Source of the DNA: Rhodococcus sp. BP22
Lineage (GTDB): Bacteria > Actinomycetota > Actinomycetes > Mycobacteriales > Mycobacteriaceae
Direction: 5' to 3'
Assembly (NCBI RefSeq): GCF_014281965.1
Contig: NZ_JACFTB010000002.1
Span: 248,001 to 312,000 of the forward strand
Length of the DNA: 64,000 bases
The notes beneath the pieces are model-generated. The model did not search any database. It was not told the origin of the DNA and saw only the letters and a list, made by a program, of their open reading frames with translations. Positions 47,901 to 56,808 of the stretch are shown piece by piece. Both the position numbers and the translations under genes were made by a program. The stretch's first letter is position 1. Each line of letters opens with the position of its first letter.

Positions 47901-50551
47901 TCGACGCCGATACCGTCGCCGGATTCGTCCGAAGGTTCGAGATGATCCTCGACGCCGCTGTTGCCGAGCCGTCGCGTCCCGTCGGCGACATCGACATCCT
48001 CGACGCCGCCGAACGCAGTGCGCTGGCACCGGTACTCGGCGCCGATGCACCGGCGCCATATACCTTCTCGGAGCTGATCGCGTCGGCGGTATCGCAGAAT
48101 CCCGACGGCGTGGCCGTGCGCTGGCGAGGCCGTGATTACACCTATGCCGACGCCGACGCCGCATCGACACAGCTTGCTCGCGTGCTTCTCGGCTACGGTG
48201 TCGGTCCGGAAACAGTGGTGGCACTTGGTCTTCCACGTTCGATAGAATCTGTCCTCGCGGTGTGGGCGGTCACCAAGACCGGTGCCGCGTACGTTCCCGT
48301 CGATCCCGCGTACCCGGCCGACCGCCTCGAGCACATGGTCACCGATTCCGGTGCCGTCATGGGAATCACCCTCGCCGAGCATGTGTCGGCACTGCCGACC
48401 GAAATCAGCTGGCTCGAACTCGACTCGGAAGAGCATGTCGCCGAACAGGAAAGTGCACCGAAGACTCCGATAGGCTCCACCGAATCGAACGGTTATGTCG
48501 ACCTCGACACGGCTGCATACATGATCTACACCTCGGGATCCACCGGCATGCCCAAGGGAGTGGTGGTGAGCCATCGCGGTCTCGCCAATCTGGCGTCATC
48601 GCGGCGCGAGCTCCACCGGGTGCAGTCCTCCTCGCGCTTCTTGCACAACACTTCACCGAGCTTCGACATGGCCGTCGGCGAGATGGTGTCGGCTCTGTCC
48701 TCCGCAGCCACGCTCGTCATCTCACCGCCGGAGATCCTCGGCGGCGACGAACTGACGGACTTCCTGCGAGCGGAGCGCGTCACGCACGCCTTGATGACGC
48801 CTTCGGCATTGTCGACCCTCGATCCCGAGAACCTGACAGACCTCGAAGTCGTCTGCGTCGGTGGGGAAGCATGCAGCCCGGAACTGGTGTCCCGGTGGGC
48901 ACCTGGGCGGCTCATGCTCAACGGCTACGGACCCACGGAAGCTACGGACATCTCCACGCTCGGCCCAGTCGAGAACGGAGTACCGATCGACATAGGCGCA
49001 CCGATCACCGGGTTCGAAGCAATCGTCCTCGACAACCGCCTGCACCCCGTACCGGTCGGCGTGCCCGGTGAGCTCTACGTCGCCGGCCCCGCACTCGCCC
49101 GCGGCTACCACGGCCGACCTGGTCTGAGCAGCGAACGATTTGTCGCACATCCATTCGGGCACGGCCGGATGTATCGAACCGGCGACATCGTTCGGTGGAC
49201 GGCCGCCGGCACACTCCGCTACAGCGGTCGGCTCGATCACCAGGTGAAAGTGCGCGGCTTCCGCGTCGAACTCGGTGAAATCGATGCAGCGCTGTCGACA
49301 CATCCCGGTGTCGACTTCGCCGTCACGCTCGGCCGTCCAGGTCCATCGGGGGATACCGCGCTCGTCTCGTACGTTCTCGTCACCCAGGACGGGCTCGCCG
49401 GTCACGATGTCCTGCGCAGCCACGTACGGGCACTACTGCCCGGCTACATGATTCCCGCCGCCATCATGGTTCTGACCACCATCCCGAGGACTCCCACCGG
49501 GAAACTCGATGTCGACGCGTTGCCGGAACCGGACTTCTCCGGCCTCCGCAGCGCATACCGGCCCCCGGCAACCGCCACAGAAGCTACTGTCGTTCGATCG
49601 TTCTCGGAGGTTCTGAAAGTGGACAATGTGTCGGTCACCGACAACTTCTTCGAACTGGGAGGAACCTCGCTCAGCGCAATGCGTATGCTCACCGTCCTAC
49701 GCGAGTCGACGGGTACCACGCTCTCACTCCAGTCGCTCTTGGCCGACCCGGTTCCCGAATCTCTTGCATCACTCCTGGATTCGGGCGCCGACGTCGGTAG
49801 CTCCTTCGACGTAGTGTTCCCGATTCGCGAAGGTGGGCCCAAGGCAGTGCTGTTCTGCATTCACCCGATCATCGGATTGTCCTGGTGTTACGCCGGTTTG
49901 GACAAGTACACGGACGGACCCATCTACGGAATTCAGACACCCGGGCTCACCGACCTTCCCGGTTCCCTCGACGATCTGGCACAGCGGTACATCGAGGAGA
50001 TCGAACGGATCGCACCCGACGGCCCGTACCACCTGCTCGGCTGGTCGCTCGGCGGCACGATCGCACACGCGATTGCCGTCGGCCTACGGGCTTCCGGCAA
50101 GGAAGTTCATTCGCTCATCTTGTTGGACGCTCACGCCGTTGCGCCCGAGGATGTCTGGGACACCGACATGGCCGCATCGGATCTGATGCACGCAGTAGGA
50201 GTTGCCCTGCCCGGCATCGACGATCAGCAAATATCGCTGGACTCGTTGCCGGATCTCGTCTCGGGCTCCGGCGTACTCAGCCGCGACGAGGTCGAACGAC
50301 TTCTCGGCTCCGCACGCCACAACCACGACATCTCCACCCGGCACCAGCCCGGCGTGTACGACGGCGACGTGCTGTACGTCGCTGCCGGCCACGAAGAACG
50401 GCAAGGACTCGCAACATGGCACCCCTACATTCGAGGCGAAATCACCACAGTGTCGATACCGAACACCCACTGGCAGATGACATCGGAGGCTGCACTGAAA
50501 TCCATCGGATCGCTGATCGATCACTACATCCGACGCGGGGTGCAGCGATGA
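35960..50551 (+). CDS. Four-module non-ribosomal peptide synthetase, C-A-T-E / C-A-T / C-A-T / C-A-T-TE
   Basis: 4863 residues; GTG start after GAGAGAG. Module 1: an EntF-like C domain (HHIALDG at 154, FGPAINI), an A domain ([11 protein letters not shown] at 628), T (LGGDS, Ser1013) and E (HHLVIDG at 1196). Module 2: a D-accepting C domain (HHILFDG near 1652), an A domain with serine code D-V-W-H-F-S-L-V-D-K (core at 2158) and T (Ser2506). Module 3: C (HHIAADG at 2685), A (code read as D-A-L-V-V-G-A-I-A-K, aromatic-like) and T (Ser3524). Module 4: C (3706), A (code D-M-G-M-C-G-G-D-I-K, unassigned), T (Ser4570) and TE (GWSLGG, Ser4696). The A1 code reads D-A-F-T-V-G-S-I-V-K. Predicted: capped D-X1-L-Ser-X3-X4. 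No MbtH or PPTase gene is nearby. Confidence 0.95.
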   Translation: MDSVESLEVRSDDIDRASAADAAPFPLTAAQRGLWFAQHLMPEVPITIANYLDIRGTVDIELMLYAVRRTVRELGAGSLRLVEIDGEPHQYVDAAQDEDTVRIDFSDSADPEQSALDWMQAAYCEPIDLVSGPLTRLAIIRISPDRIFWYSHSHHIALDGFGAVQLINRAAEIYSAAVAGQDPSPSKAGALVDIYGAEAEYRASPRFGKDRQYWMDKTRNMPAPASPAGMAAPPSPRSRICGDPLPEMLEVALARTADRLDSAFAPIAVAAVAAFLSALTGAEDIVLSLPVAGRTTALLRRSGGMVSNVLPIRVRIGSDTTVAGLVADVQLELTGALRHQRYRAEDIRRDADMPREQRGFFGPAINIMAYDEKVQLGSVTGLFNVLSTGPVEDLSVNLYPSVGGGRSRIDFEANPNLYSEEAFHDLHRRFLGLLAQFLGSEPSAPIIGFDILDVEEVRALVPARGPVAAAPASLPDILTAGTARNHDGIALITGVETLTYRELDLSSNALARGLIARGAGPDTVVAVSFPRSINSVLAFWAVAKSGASFVPIDPTYPRERIVHVVGESGVLIGLTTRALAASLPDSVHWLALDEKALTEELAERSSAPITDADRRCTLDLDHAAYTIYTSGSTGTPKGVLVTHRGLSAFTTAERPELGLTTASRVLRFSSSSFDASIFEMIAAFSAGATMVIAPPEVYGGRELTQLMSEHSVTHVITAPALLSTVAVEEVASLESVVVGGDVCPPDLVERLAGVADLRNSYGPTESTIVITMTEPQHDPHSITIGRPLQGASAVVLDRWLRPVPSGTTGELYAGGPGLARGYHRRFDLTAVRFVADPFGSGTRLYRTGDLVRWRGADVARAELEFVGRSDFQVQLHGLRIELGEVDAVLAWHASTDFAVSTIFRHGGQSQLVSYVKIKPDHTFDRESLLALASDFLPTQMIPVHLIELEAVPLTATGKVDRSALPDPIDTGTTTSFRPATGLVELAIADSMAAVLGLDCVGVDDSFFALGGDSIVAIQLVSRAKESGVIFTPRDVFEHRTVAALAEVAANTADRVELAELDGGGVGPMPLLPIARSVCARAAEPADLDSFYQALVLTSPPDLDPTRLRRTVAAVLDQHDMLRARWVGENLVVAEPGTISPESVISYETVGADTEFGSAIQSVAQRAGRRLRPRDGVMLQLVSVVGDGWARLVIVAHHLVIDGVSWRILVPDLASAWLQSGDAITLAPTGTSMRRWTHGLAELDFTDEREKWISILDGESTPIGSRPLDPKRDTGASTRTVQLDIDADVTAAVLGPLTAAYRMGPEDALLTALALALHRWRGTSQLVSIESHGRDEELLPGADLTRTIGWFTTVHPVRLSVPDAADPSAVVKAVKEQLRSIPARGTGYGLLRAAGALDGLPTPQISFNYLGRVADTPDTLLGVGWIPDTTAEVHGGSGADLATDVVIDINVVLAGKRLSTRIGYPDGVLTDAEVREFASLWAVAIGELSAHANDPSAGGLTPADAALVQVDQHRIDLWEDSFGRIDDIWPLAPLQRGLMFHADLTRDSVDVYAAQIVFELDGDIDGPRLRRAAQRLLDRHDNLRSAFVHDARGLPVQVILADVDVPWREETVADPERIIAEERLRRFDMAAAPLVRFALLHSTGRTQLVVTNHHILFDGWSMPIFIKDLLVLYGTDAPIPTPARAYRNYLEWLSRRDHDAARERWVTALEGLDEPTLLAPATSSADGTSVLPREVSVRVHRDAIAALAKDAAVTVNTVVQVAWSIVLSSLLTRNDVVFGATVSGRPAEVPGATDTLGLFINTLPVRVRSSATDSVRTVMARLQSEQVELLDVHHVGLADIQGAAGPGAMFDTLTVFESYPIDRSALRSDTDIDGMRVLDVAVEDATHYPLTLVTVLEPDLTMMLRFSPDAFSPGQVTTITERLQRVLTAMTDRPDGALIDIDVLGELEREALTLDWNATDREIEPTTLTELLSAASRTYASETCVVFEEYSLTYGSFAARVHCLTRFLFSRGVGPESVVAVALPRSIDQLVAIHAVVHAGAAYLPLDPTLPSTRIAYMIDTCSPTLILGSHIEATAPVIDPRTLDLSRFGTGPIAPRERKAAPRGENAAYVIFTSGSTGMPKGVAVSHASIVNRLLWMQDTYPLDESDVVLHKTPTTFDVSVWELFWPHLTGARTVIAEPEGHRDPKYLSGLVQEQGITAAHFVPSMLDLFLEYGDTAACTSLRHVFASGEALQRSTVRRFHAALDTSLHNLYGPTEAAVDVTFHETEPGADSLVPIGVPVWNTQLRVLDPVLRLVPIGAVGELYLAGAQLARGYLRRAALTSERFVPDPFGSGTRLYRTGDLVRWTLDGELEYLGRNDFQVKLRGQRLELGDIEASILRTPGVASTVVTVHGSGAAHVSHSAGSTPAETLVAYVCGTASIEEIRSGAEAELPAYMVPTVYVRLTRMPLGRNGKLDRSALPEPVGESSEVISPADDTEAAVAAIFADVLGRSDVGVTIGWFELGGNSLTATQVVARVNSELGSNIGVRALFDHPTVRSLSAQLADGHRGPALGTTVRPESIPLAPNQHRMWLLNRFDPGSGAYNIAGAIRLTGDLDTNALRQAVFDVVERHEALRTVYPDSPDGPRQVVLESAALEVPTTDTTERDLAGALASMAMRGFDVTAQPPIRAAVLRLSPTEHVLMVITHHIAADGWSMRPLARDVMAAYTSRTHGTAPMWTPLPIQYADYALWKIEVLGSESDPDSMISQQLAFWKNELRGVPERLPLPTDRPHPAAASHRGATAEFTVTDDTSRAVTALAQRTGTTPFMVLHAALTVLLARVSGERDITIGTPVAGRGEEALDEMVGMFVGTLTLRTEIDLAASFTELLHRVRDRDLAAYSNADVPFDRLVEILAPTRSTAHHPLFQVMLSVDDAAPTVELPGLVVAPVTGVAPVAKFDLQLEIDPSDFHGTFTYATDLFDAATVVSFARHFVNILATATADPDAVIGDIDLADPTVLQGSPALRRRTLPQLLASAVVNSTGAAALEDGDIVWTYPELDDASTRIARQLIARGAGPETSVAIMLGRSATAVLMLWAVAKTGAAFVPIDPRYPAGRIEHMLADSGAQLGIGEPGVGSVHWVRPSELDHSVGSAAPITDADRILTLRPEHRAYIIYTSGSTGTPKGVAVTHNGLANFSAELCERLRLDNGSRTFHFASASFDASILEMLLPLGTGCTMVIAEPDIYGGAELTRALRGVTHAFVTPAALATVDPDALPELSTVVVGGEASGTELVRTWAGRVAMFNAYGPTEATIAATIDGPLDPELRFGIGGPIRGVSAYVLDSRLHPVPSGVIGELYIGGDSLARGYHGKVGTTAASFVADPFSRRGTRLYRTGDRVRSLGGSFEFLGRADAQVKVRGFRIELGEIDAVLTQHPDVDNAVSDIDSDAVVSYVVPAVDRSPIPADLLEHARRTLPSHMVPRSVTIIESVPVTAAGKLDRSALPAPVKVEREFLAPRTDSEILVAEVFATVFDLDRVGADEDFFDLGGNSLVATRVVGRINERAGTSLPVRSLFDSPTVAGIAVALDTADRSQLPMLTAGPRPPRIPLSAAQARMWLLNRADPDSAAYNIALAVRLTGTLDAAALALAVQDVLDRHESLRTTYPGGYEPEQVILDADEVGLDLTPVDIDEHAVLAETAKVLGRGFDVTAGVPLRGSLLRTQAGEYVLLLVVHHIAADGISMIPLTRDILTAYTARLHGAPAPWGPLPAQYADYALWQHRVLGSTEDPDSVASRQLDYWRTTLDGLPDLLDLPSDRRRPAVASQRGDQVTFELDDRTFAAARSLAHRHGASTFMVMNAAYAILLARLSGTSDIAVGTTVSGRGAGVLDDVVGMFVGTLVLRNEVRPSASFAELLAEFRERNLDAFANADIPFEKVVEALRPTRSTSHSPLFQALLAYEHERPSTIELPGLTVSEFPYEPGVTRFDLALTLTETDHGLRGALRYSTDLFDADTVAGFVRRFEMILDAAVAEPSRPVGDIDILDAAERSALAPVLGADAPAPYTFSELIASAVSQNPDGVAVRWRGRDYTYADADAASTQLARVLLGYGVGPETVVALGLPRSIESVLAVWAVTKTGAAYVPVDPAYPADRLEHMVTDSGAVMGITLAEHVSALPTEISWLELDSEEHVAEQESAPKTPIGSTESNGYVDLDTAAYMIYTSGSTGMPKGVVVSHRGLANLASSRRELHRVQSSSRFLHNTSPSFDMAVGEMVSALSSAATLVISPPEILGGDELTDFLRAERVTHALMTPSALSTLDPENLTDLEVVCVGGEACSPELVSRWAPGRLMLNGYGPTEATDISTLGPVENGVPIDIGAPITGFEAIVLDNRLHPVPVGVPGELYVAGPALARGYHGRPGLSSERFVAHPFGHGRMYRTGDIVRWTAAGTLRYSGRLDHQVKVRGFRVELGEIDAALSTHPGVDFAVTLGRPGPSGDTALVSYVLVTQDGLAGHDVLRSHVRALLPGYMIPAAIMVLTTIPRTPTGKLDVDALPEPDFSGLRSAYRPPATATEATVVRSFSEVLKVDNVSVTDNFFELGGTSLSAMRMLTVLRESTGTTLSLQSLLADPVPESLASLLDSGADVGSSFDVVFPIREGGPKAVLFCIHPIIGLSWCYAGLDKYTDGPIYGIQTPGLTDLPGSLDDLAQRYIEEIERIAPDGPYHLLGWSLGGTIAHAIAVGLRASGKEVHSLILLDAHAVAPEDVWDTDMAASDLMHAVGVALPGIDDQQISLDSLPDLVSGSGVLSRDEVERLLGSARHNHDISTRHQPGVYDGDVLYVAAGHEERQGLATWHPYIRGEITTVSIPNTHWQMTSEAALKSIGSLIDHYIRRGVQR

Positions 50552-51543
50552 AAACTGTGCGACGGCTGATCCTGGCGATCACTGCGGTACTTCTCCTCGC
50601 TCCGACGACCGTGGCGGTCGCCGAACCCGCCACTGCGGCTGTGGGAACGCTCGACCGGATCGAGCAGGTGGACGACACCCGCTGGGATGTCTACGTCTAC
50701 TCGCCGTCCATGGACCGCGTCATCCAACTCCAAGTTCTCCGGCCCGCAGACACGTCGGTACCGCGTCCGACGCTGTACATGCTCAACGGCGCAGGCGGCG
50801 GTGAAGACGGCGCGAATTGGCTCAAGCAGACCGACATGGCCGCCTTCTTCGCCGACAAGAACGTCAACGTCGTCATTCCCGTCGGCGGGTACCTGAGCTA
50901 CTACACCGACTGGGAACGCGACGACCCAGCACTCGGCCGCAACAAGTGGCAGACCTTCCTCACCCAGGAACTACCGCCCGTCCTCGATGATGCACTGAAC
51001 GCCAACGGCGTCAACGCGATCGGCGGGTTGTCCATGTCCGCCGGTTCGGTCCTCGACCTGGCGATCCAGGCGCCAGGCCTCTACCGCGGAGTGGCGTCGT
51101 ACAGCGGTTGTGCGCAAACTTCGGACCCGTTGGGACGCAACTTCATTCGCCTGGTGGTGGAAGCTCGCGGCAAGGGCGATGTCGACAACATGTGGGGACC
51201 GGACAGTGATCCACGCTGGGTCGAGCACGACCCCTACGTCAACGCCGAGAAGCTACGTGGACTGGAACTGTTCGTCTCCAATTCCACCGGTCTGCCCGGA
51301 CGGTACGACATGCCAGGAGTGGTCCGACCCGTCGGCGCGCCTCCACTGCCCGACCAGGTCGTCATCGGTGGTGTCATCGAAGCAGTGACCAACGGATGCT
51401 CCGAGCGACTCGAGCGACGACTCGACGAACTGGGTATCCCCGCACAGTTCGATCTCGGTTCCAACGGCACACATTCGTGGATGTACTGGCAGGACGCGTT
51501 GCGCGCATCGTGGCCGACGTTGGAGCGCGCGCTGACCGGCTAA
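50548..51543 (+). CDS. Secreted Ag85-like esterase/mycolyltransferase coupled to the NRPS
   Basis: 331 residues. ATG 50548 overlaps the NRPS stop (ATGA). A Sec signal peptide (about 1-31, [20 protein letters not shown]) is followed by an alpha/beta-hydrolase of the antigen-85 type. Nucleophile elbow GGLSMSAGS (Ser162), [16 protein letters not shown], and the histidine block [10 protein letters not shown] all match mycolyltransferases that transfer mycolate to trehalose or arabinogalactan. Translational coupling to a peptide synthetase is unusual and suggests it acylates, de-acylates or releases the peptide outside the cell. It could also be a simple esterase. Confidence 0.88.
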   Translation: MKTVRRLILAITAVLLLAPTTVAVAEPATAAVGTLDRIEQVDDTRWDVYVYSPSMDRVIQLQVLRPADTSVPRPTLYMLNGAGGGEDGANWLKQTDMAAFFADKNVNVVIPVGGYLSYYTDWERDDPALGRNKWQTFLTQELPPVLDDALNANGVNAIGGLSMSAGSVLDLAIQAPGLYRGVASYSGCAQTSDPLGRNFIRLVVEARGKGDVDNMWGPDSDPRWVEHDPYVNAEKLRGLELFVSNSTGLPGRYDMPGVVRPVGAPPLPDQVVIGGVIEAVTNGCSERLERRLDELGIPAQFDLGSNGTHSWMYWQDALRASWPTLERALTG

Positions 51544-51831
51544 CGGAGGTAGGCGCTCGGCGGTACCCCGATCAGGTCAGTGAACTCACGAGTGAAATGC
51601 GCCTGAGCGTCGATGACCGTGCTCGATACTCAACGTGCAGGCCGGGTGCGGCAGCGTCGAGCTGCTGTGGGTCGTACCGGCCGGCAACTCCCACCGCAGG
51701 AGCCAGTAGTTCTCGACCCACGGATCCAGTGACGGTGCGCAGGGCAAACGCATCAGGTCGACGTGCTGCGCCAACTCTTCGGGTCGCAGCACGCCCGCAT
51801 GTGTTGCTGTCGCGTTTTTCCTATCCACCAC
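51540..51831 (-). pseudogene. Remnant of an AraC-family regulator with a large internal deletion
   Basis: The N-terminal 75 or so codons (from ATG 51831) read as the sensor domain of an AraC regulator: PWVENYWLLRWELPAGTTHS, then HPACTLSIEHGHR. After that the same frame stops at once, but the next frame reads DAQAHFTREFTDLIGVPPS and AYLR, the classic C-terminal end of an AraC HTH, ending at TAG 51540-51542. The middle of the protein, including the first HTH, is missing. It lies beside the divergent VOC gene it probably once controlled. Confidence 0.82.
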
Positions 51832-51881
51832 AAGCCGAGTCTAGGAGTCTGGACCGACACACCGTTGGCAGGAGAGAGCAG

Positions 51882-52265
51882 ATGACGAAGACACCTATCG
51901 CGACGCTGAAGATGGTCACCCTGGACTGCCCCGACCCGCCGACCAGCGCGAAGTTCTGGTCGGAACTACTCGGCTGGAGCGTCGTCCATTCCGAGAGGGA
52001 CTACGCGATGCTCGACGGCCCGAGCAGTGCGCTCGGGTTCGGCCGCGTCGAAGACTACGTTGCGCCGGCGTGGCCCAATGCGCACGGCAGCAAGCAGTAT
52101 CACTTCGATCTCGCCGTGACGGACCTCGACGATGCTGCGAAGAAAGCCGTCGACCTCGGCGCGAGCCTCCCCGAGGATCAACCGGGCGAGACCTGGCGGG
52201 TACTGCTGGACCCGGCCGGTCATCCGTTCTGTCTGACGAAGGCCGAGAACTGGGGAAGTAGCTAA
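51882..52265 (+). CDS. VOC/glyoxalase-fold protein
   Basis: 127 residues from ATG 51882 after GGAGAG. The vicinal-oxygen-chelate fold is seen in MVTLDCPDPPTSAKFWSELL, YHFDLAVTDLDDAAKKAVDL and LLDPAGHPFCLTK. Whether it is an enzyme or a binding protein cannot be told. Its stop overlaps that of the convergent glycosidase gene (CTAA). It is divergent from the AraC remnant. Confidence 0.9.
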   Translation: MTKTPIATLKMVTLDCPDPPTSAKFWSELLGWSVVHSERDYAMLDGPSSALGFGRVEDYVAPAWPNAHGSKQYHFDLAVTDLDDAAKKAVDLGASLPEDQPGETWRVLLDPAGHPFCLTKAENWGSS

Positions 52266-53599
52266 CCGAGCCAGTCCAGTACCGCTGCCGCCGTCCACGA
52301 CTGCTGCATGCTGCCGAGCGGTTCACCGGTGAACGGCTCGTAGTACTCGGCGAAACTCCCGTCACTGGCCTGCCGCAGGCCTTCCTCGCGCAGCGTCAAC
52401 GACCGCTCGGCCCATCCGCGCCTCGAGAATGCCCACGAGAACAGCCAGGTCATGACCGGCCACACCGGCCCACGCCAATACTCCCGTGCGCGAAAGTCTT
52501 TCGAGACCGGTGAGGTCGACGGCGGAACAGCGAACAGCAGATCCGGATGTCCGCAGAATCGGGTTCCTTCGAACATGCGCAGCAGAGTGCGTTCCTGCTC
52601 GCGGGGCAACCCTCCGCACAGTAGGGGAGCGAACATCGCGATCGTGTCGGTGGAGATCCAGCGGCCCGCCCGGACGTCGTAGTCTCGGGCCGCCCCGGAA
52701 CGGGGATCGGTCGTCGCAACTACGCCCTTGCGAAACTTCTCGGCCCACTCGCGCAGGTCTCGGACGTCGGAGTGCGGTTTGGAGTGTTCCTCACCGATGG
52801 TCGCGAGCACATCGCATGCCATCGAGAAGATGGCGCTGACGAAAACGTCCTCCACGGCGAAGCTCATCTTCTCCGCCAGAGCCGCGTCGTCGTAACCCAC
52901 TTGTTTCATCTCTTCGACCAACCAGATGTAGCGGTCGTATTCACTGTTGCTCGGACGCATCGACAGATCGGTGATCACCGCGTGGTCCTCGCGGATGTAG
53001 GCGGGCATCTCCCCGGCGACGACATTGGCATACGAGCCATCCCAGCGCGGGGAGTTGTCCATGCCCGACTCCCAGCCGTGGAACAGCGTGATGCGACCGC
53101 TGCCCTGGATGTCGCGCGCCGTGGCGAGCCACCGATGCCATCGGACGAGGTTCTCCCACCGACGATCCAGGAACTCCTCGGCGACGGCCCGGGTGGTCCG
53201 GCCGTGTCGCCTGGAGTGATCGAGGATGCGCTGCACCGCAATGGCGTGCACCGGCGGCTGCGTGATCCCCGATGTCTGCGGCCCGACGGGCGCGTGCACG
53301 GCCAGCTCCCGTGTCTCCCACCGCGCAGGTCCAGGGAAGTAACCGTCGACGCCGTTGGCGAAGACGATGTGCGGGATCATGCCGTTCTTCCACTGCGCGG
53401 ACAGCAGAGTATCGAGCTCCACCACGGCTCGTTCGACGCTGAGCGGTGCGAGCCCGACCGCCACGAACGCCGCGTCCCAGCTCCACATGTGCGGATACAG
53501 CCGCGGTGCGGCGCTGGTCATGGTGCCCAAGTCGTTGCCGCGCAGAAGATAGGCAGCTCGAGCGGCCAGTTGTGTCGAAGTGAATCCACGGTCGCCCAT
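52262..53599 (-). CDS. Glucosylglycerate/mannosylglycerate hydrolase (GH63 type)
   Basis: 445 residues from ATG 53599; an upstream ATG at 53668 is open but adds only a basic stretch. Family blocks are HMWSWDAAFVAVGLA, GWESGMDNSPRWD with the catalytic Asp near 181, REYWRGPVWP and EYYEPFTGEPLG with the catalytic Glu near 420. These positions agree with my recollection of the mycobacterial hydrolase MgH. It would break down glucosylglycerate, a compatible solute and methylglucose-lipopolysaccharide precursor, when nitrogen returns. It is a single gene. Confidence 0.85.
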   Translation of the reverse strand: MGDRGFTSTQLAARAAYLLRGNDLGTMTSAAPRLYPHMWSWDAAFVAVGLAPLSVERAVVELDTLLSAQWKNGMIPHIVFANGVDGYFPGPARWETRELAVHAPVGPQTSGITQPPVHAIAVQRILDHSRRHGRTTRAVAEEFLDRRWENLVRWHRWLATARDIQGSGRITLFHGWESGMDNSPRWDGSYANVVAGEMPAYIREDHAVITDLSMRPSNSEYDRYIWLVEEMKQVGYDDAALAEKMSFAVEDVFVSAIFSMACDVLATIGEEHSKPHSDVRDLREWAEKFRKGVVATTDPRSGAARDYDVRAGRWISTDTIAMFAPLLCGGLPREQERTLLRMFEGTRFCGHPDLLFAVPPSTSPVSKDFRAREYWRGPVWPVMTWLFSWAFSRRGWAERSLTLREEGLRQASDGSFAEYYEPFTGEPLGSMQQSWTAAAVLDWLG

Positions 53600-53710
53600 G
53601 GTTCTAGTTTGCGTCTGTTTCTTCTTTCGCGCGCATCGGAGTCGATCGAGGACCGGATATGTCCGCATTGGCTCGTACCGTTGCCTCTACCAGCAACGAA
53701 GGGAACTTTC

Positions 53711-54235
53711 ATGACACTCACCGATGAGAAGGCCGATATTGCAAGAATGCTCGCCGACCAGCGCAAGAACTTTCTGTACACGGTTCGGGGAATCACCGAT
53801 GAGCAGGCCAGGCAACGAACAACCGTCAGCGACCTCACCCTCGGCGGACTGCTCAATCACGTCATGAACAACGAGCGCTCCTGGATGGGAATCCTCGCTG
53901 CTATGGATGAAACCGCCGAGTTCGACATGTCGCGGATGGGGACCGAATACGTGATGAGTCCGGGCCAGAGCGTCGCCGACCTCGTCGAGGAGTACGCCCT
54001 CGTCGCCGCCGCGACCGAAGGTGCCATCACCGATCTCGATCTCGACGCCCAGGTACCGCTACCGACCGCGCCCTGGGCTCCCGAGCGCGCGTGGCAATCA
54101 GCGCGCTACACCCTGCTGCACATCCTGCGCGAAGTTGCCCAGCACGCCGGCCACGCCGACATCATCAGAGAATCTCTCGACGGCGGGAACACGACGATGT
54201 CCATGGGGGCCGAAGCAGGCATGACGTTCGACTAG
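53711..54235 (+). CDS. DinB-family (DUF664) protein
   Basis: 174 residues from ATG 53711 after GAAGGGA. A four-helix bundle with three histidines: GLLNHVMNNERSW, and LREVAQHAGHADIIRE. Such proteins may be metal-dependent thiol transferases that use mycothiol or bacillithiol, but most are uncharacterised. It is divergent from the glycosidase gene and 26 bases before the SDR gene. Confidence 0.9.
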   Translation: MTLTDEKADIARMLADQRKNFLYTVRGITDEQARQRTTVSDLTLGGLLNHVMNNERSWMGILAAMDETAEFDMSRMGTEYVMSPGQSVADLVEEYALVAAATEGAITDLDLDAQVPLPTAPWAPERAWQSARYTLLHILREVAQHAGHADIIRESLDGGNTTMSMGAEAGMTFD

Positions 54236-54261
54236 GTCAGCGCAATGACTAGTTTGGACTC

Positions 54262-54948
54262 ATGACTGCAACAGCATTGACTCGTACAGCTTTGGTGACG
54301 GGTGCGAGTCGAGGCCTCGGCGCCGCGATTGCGCGGACACTCGCACCCGATCACCACGTGTACCTCGGCGGACGATCCACCGAGTCACTCGCTTCGATCG
54401 CGAACGAACTCGGGACCGGCACGCCCTGGCCGGTGGATCTCACCGATCACGACGCCGTCGCCGCCGCAGTGCAGCCGATGGAGTCGCTCGACGTTCTGGT
54501 CCACAACGCCGGGGTCGCGGCACTCGGCACTATCGAGGAGTCGTCGATCGAGGATTGGCGTCGCCAGTACGAGAGCAACGTCCTGTCGGTGGTAGCACTG
54601 ACCCAGCTCTTGCTGCCGGCGCTGCGGCGTGCGGGCGGACATGTAGTGCTGATCAATTCGGGTGCCGGCATCCGGGCCAACCCTGGGTGGGGCGGGTATG
54701 CGGCGTCGAAATTCGCGTTGCGGGCCTTCGCCGATGCGTTGCGCCAGGAAGAACCTACGCTGCGTGTGACGTCGGTGCATCCCGGGAGAATCGACACCGA
54801 TATGCAGCGCGACATAGTCGAGCACGAGGGCGGGGAGTACGACGGATCGAAGTTTCTGCAGGCCGGGTCCGTCGCGCTGGCCGTTCGGAATGCGATCGAC
54901 ACCCCCGCTGACACGCATCCGACCGAAATCGTGCTCCGGTCGCGGTAG
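54262..54948 (+). CDS. Short-chain dehydrogenase/reductase
   Basis: 228 residues, a classical SDR. The cofactor motif is TGASRGLGAAIA (about 14-25), NAG is at about 82, and the catalytic set is Ser in LINSGAG and YAASK. The substrate is unknown. It probably shares a transcript with the DinB gene. Confidence 0.93.
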   Translation: MTATALTRTALVTGASRGLGAAIARTLAPDHHVYLGGRSTESLASIANELGTGTPWPVDLTDHDAVAAAVQPMESLDVLVHNAGVAALGTIEESSIEDWRRQYESNVLSVVALTQLLLPALRRAGGHVVLINSGAGIRANPGWGGYAASKFALRAFADALRQEEPTLRVTSVHPGRIDTDMQRDIVEHEGGEYDGSKFLQAGSVALAVRNAIDTPADTHPTEIVLRSR

Positions 54949-55023
54949 ACAGTCCGGTGGAGATCGAAGTCGAGCATGGCATCCAGCTCATCGCCGTACT
55001 CGACCTCGATCTCACCGAGATCG

Positions 55024-55677
55024 TCAGGCCAGAACCGCACCCAACGACGGGAACCAGATGTTCGACGTCTGGTAGTGCCAGTCACCCTTACCTTCGAGTG
55101 CGGCCGGATCCCACCAGCGGTGCAGGATACTGCCGTAGATACCGGCAACTACCAATCCACCCTTTGCCTCCGGGATGGGCTTGGTGGAAATAACTGTCGG
55201 ACCGGCGATATCGCGGACATCGAGGACATTGGTGCCGCTCTTGCCCGTCGCGGCGTTGACCCACAGGACGTTCAACTTCGCCGCGCCTTGATTCGGTGCG
55301 ATTTCTCCTGGGCCACCGAAGAATCCGAAACGGAACTCACTGTTCAGGTTGGTCGCGATACCGGAACCGTGAACTTGGCCCGTGACCGGGTTGCCCGCGC
55401 CCGTATCCGAATAGGCCGGGATGGGGAAGATCTGGGCCGGGACCCGTGGGCCTTCGGCGACATCGGTGCGCGGAACGGCCGCATTCGGATCCGCCAACAC
55501 CCGCTCGAGCGCCGCCTGGGCGTCTGGATTTCCTTCTGCAACCGCCAGCAGCTGCTCTGCTGCCGTCACCGGATTCACCGGCGCGGCTACGGGTTCCGCA
55601 GTCGCACTACCTACAAAAACAAGAGCACTGGCTGCTGCAATCGCAATCGCAGAACCCAGCTTTCGACTTGTACGCAT
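55024..55677 (-). CDS. Secreted protein of unknown function
   Basis: 217 residues from ATG 55677, chosen for GGGGGA five bases upstream; the open frame runs to 55746. A signal peptide (about 1-28, SAIAIAAASALVFVGSATAE) is followed by a short helical linker and a domain of about 160 residues (FRFGFFGGPGEIAPNQGAAK, GGLVVAGIYGSILHRWWDP). No cysteines remain in the mature part. I do not recognise the family; similar small secreted proteins occur in Rhodococcus and Nocardia. Confidence 0.85.
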   Translation of the reverse strand: MRTSRKLGSAIAIAAASALVFVGSATAEPVAAPVNPVTAAEQLLAVAEGNPDAQAALERVLADPNAAVPRTDVAEGPRVPAQIFPIPAYSDTGAGNPVTGQVHGSGIATNLNSEFRFGFFGGPGEIAPNQGAAKLNVLWVNAATGKSGTNVLDVRDIAGPTVISTKPIPEAKGGLVVAGIYGSILHRWWDPAALEGKGDWHYQTSNIWFPSLGAVLA

Positions 55678-56023
55678 AAATTCCCCCTTGTGCATGGTGT
55701 GTTTACCTTCCGCGGTGACGGTAACGAATCGGGCGGGCCGCCGCATCTCTTACCCATGAACCAGATCCGGTCCATGAATCATGAATTACCACTATGTAAT
55801 TCAATAAAGTAGCGCCTACAGGCCCGAGCAGCCTGAGCAGGGATTTCGCCCGGAAAGATCTACGGATCCGGTCTTTCTGCACCGCGATCATGGAATAATC
55901 GATGAGATGCAGGTAACACCTGCGCCTCCGGCGGCGACATACTCGTCGATCGGCGCATACGAACTTCACAGGTTGTTCGCACTCGCTCCGAATGACCGAA
56001 GACTTTGATCCCGGAGGCTCAGT
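55678..56023. other. Intergenic stretch with a palindrome between divergent genes
   Basis: No coding sequence is supported. GCAGGT-AAC-ACCTGC (55909-55923) is a perfect 6-3-6 palindrome about 100 bases before the thioesterase start, and may be an operator. The left part must hold the promoter of the secreted protein. It is AT-richer than the surroundings at 55780-55810. Confidence 0.5.
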
Positions 56024-56755
56024 ATGACCGTCGTCAACGATCTCTCGCACCCCTTCGTCACCGATGCCGTCGACCGGTCGCCCACCGCGTATTCGAGGCC
56101 GACCATCCTGCCGATCCGCACCACCGGCACTCGCGCACCCGTCTTCTGCATCCATCCGATCGACGGACTCGCCTCCTGCTACACCTCATTGGCTGGACAC
56201 GTGAACGCGGAGCACCCCATCTACGGTGTCCAGGCACCCACGCCCGGGGAAGATTCGAAGTCCCTGACGGCACTCGCGGCGTATTACGCAGATGAGATTC
56301 TCGCCGCCGACAGTGTGGGACCGATCCACCTTCTCGGACTCTCCTTCGGTGGCCTTCTCGCCCACGCCGTTGCTGTCGACATGCAGGGACGCGGCGTCGC
56401 AGTGGACAGCTTGACCCTGCTCAACAGCGATCCGCTGCAGTCCCGCACCGTCGGCACCCCCACTGAGCTTGCGCACCAATTGTTGGCAGGCATGAGCGAC
56501 GACATCGATCGAAGCCACGCCGAGGAACTCCTCGCCGTCGCTACCCACAATGGGGCCCTGGCGCACCGACACTTCCCCGGGGTCTACGTCGGCGACGCTA
56601 TGGTCGTGTCCTCGGACGGATCCGACGCCGGACCGGCATGGCACACCTTCGTCAGTGGGACGGTCGTGAAGTACCTGGTCCCCGACGCTTCGGCCTTCGG
56701 CATCGTCGGGTCGTTGGTGAACAAGTTCGTCTCCAGGATGCGTACCGGTTCCTGA
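56024..56755 (+). CDS. Free-standing thioesterase related to the NRPS terminal TE
   Basis: 243 residues. ATG after CGGAGGC. The alpha/beta-hydrolase fold of NRPS thioesterases: PVFCIHPIDGLASCYTSL, PIYGVQAPTP, and nucleophile GLSFGGLLAHA. The blocks FCIHPI-x-GL and PIYG-x-Q-x-P are shared with the TE at the end of the NRPS, so the two are close paralogues. Two roles are possible: removing misloaded groups from carrier domains (type II TE), or a dedicated release step. It lies 5.5 kb from the NRPS. Confidence 0.87.
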   Translation: MTVVNDLSHPFVTDAVDRSPTAYSRPTILPIRTTGTRAPVFCIHPIDGLASCYTSLAGHVNAEHPIYGVQAPTPGEDSKSLTALAAYYADEILAADSVGPIHLLGLSFGGLLAHAVAVDMQGRGVAVDSLTLLNSDPLQSRTVGTPTELAHQLLAGMSDDIDRSHAEELLAVATHNGALAHRHFPGVYVGDAMVVSSDGSDAGPAWHTFVSGTVVKYLVPDASAFGIVGSLVNKFVSRMRTGS

Positions 56756-56808
56756 TTTCGATGGTGCAAAACTACCGTTGACCACTGTTCTTCGCGCGTA
56801 CCGTTGGT

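Noticed and set aside
52772-53710. Upstream extension of the DinB reading frame
   Set aside because: The open frame is antisense to the glycosidase gene; the true start at 53711 has a good ribosome binding site and the family N terminus.
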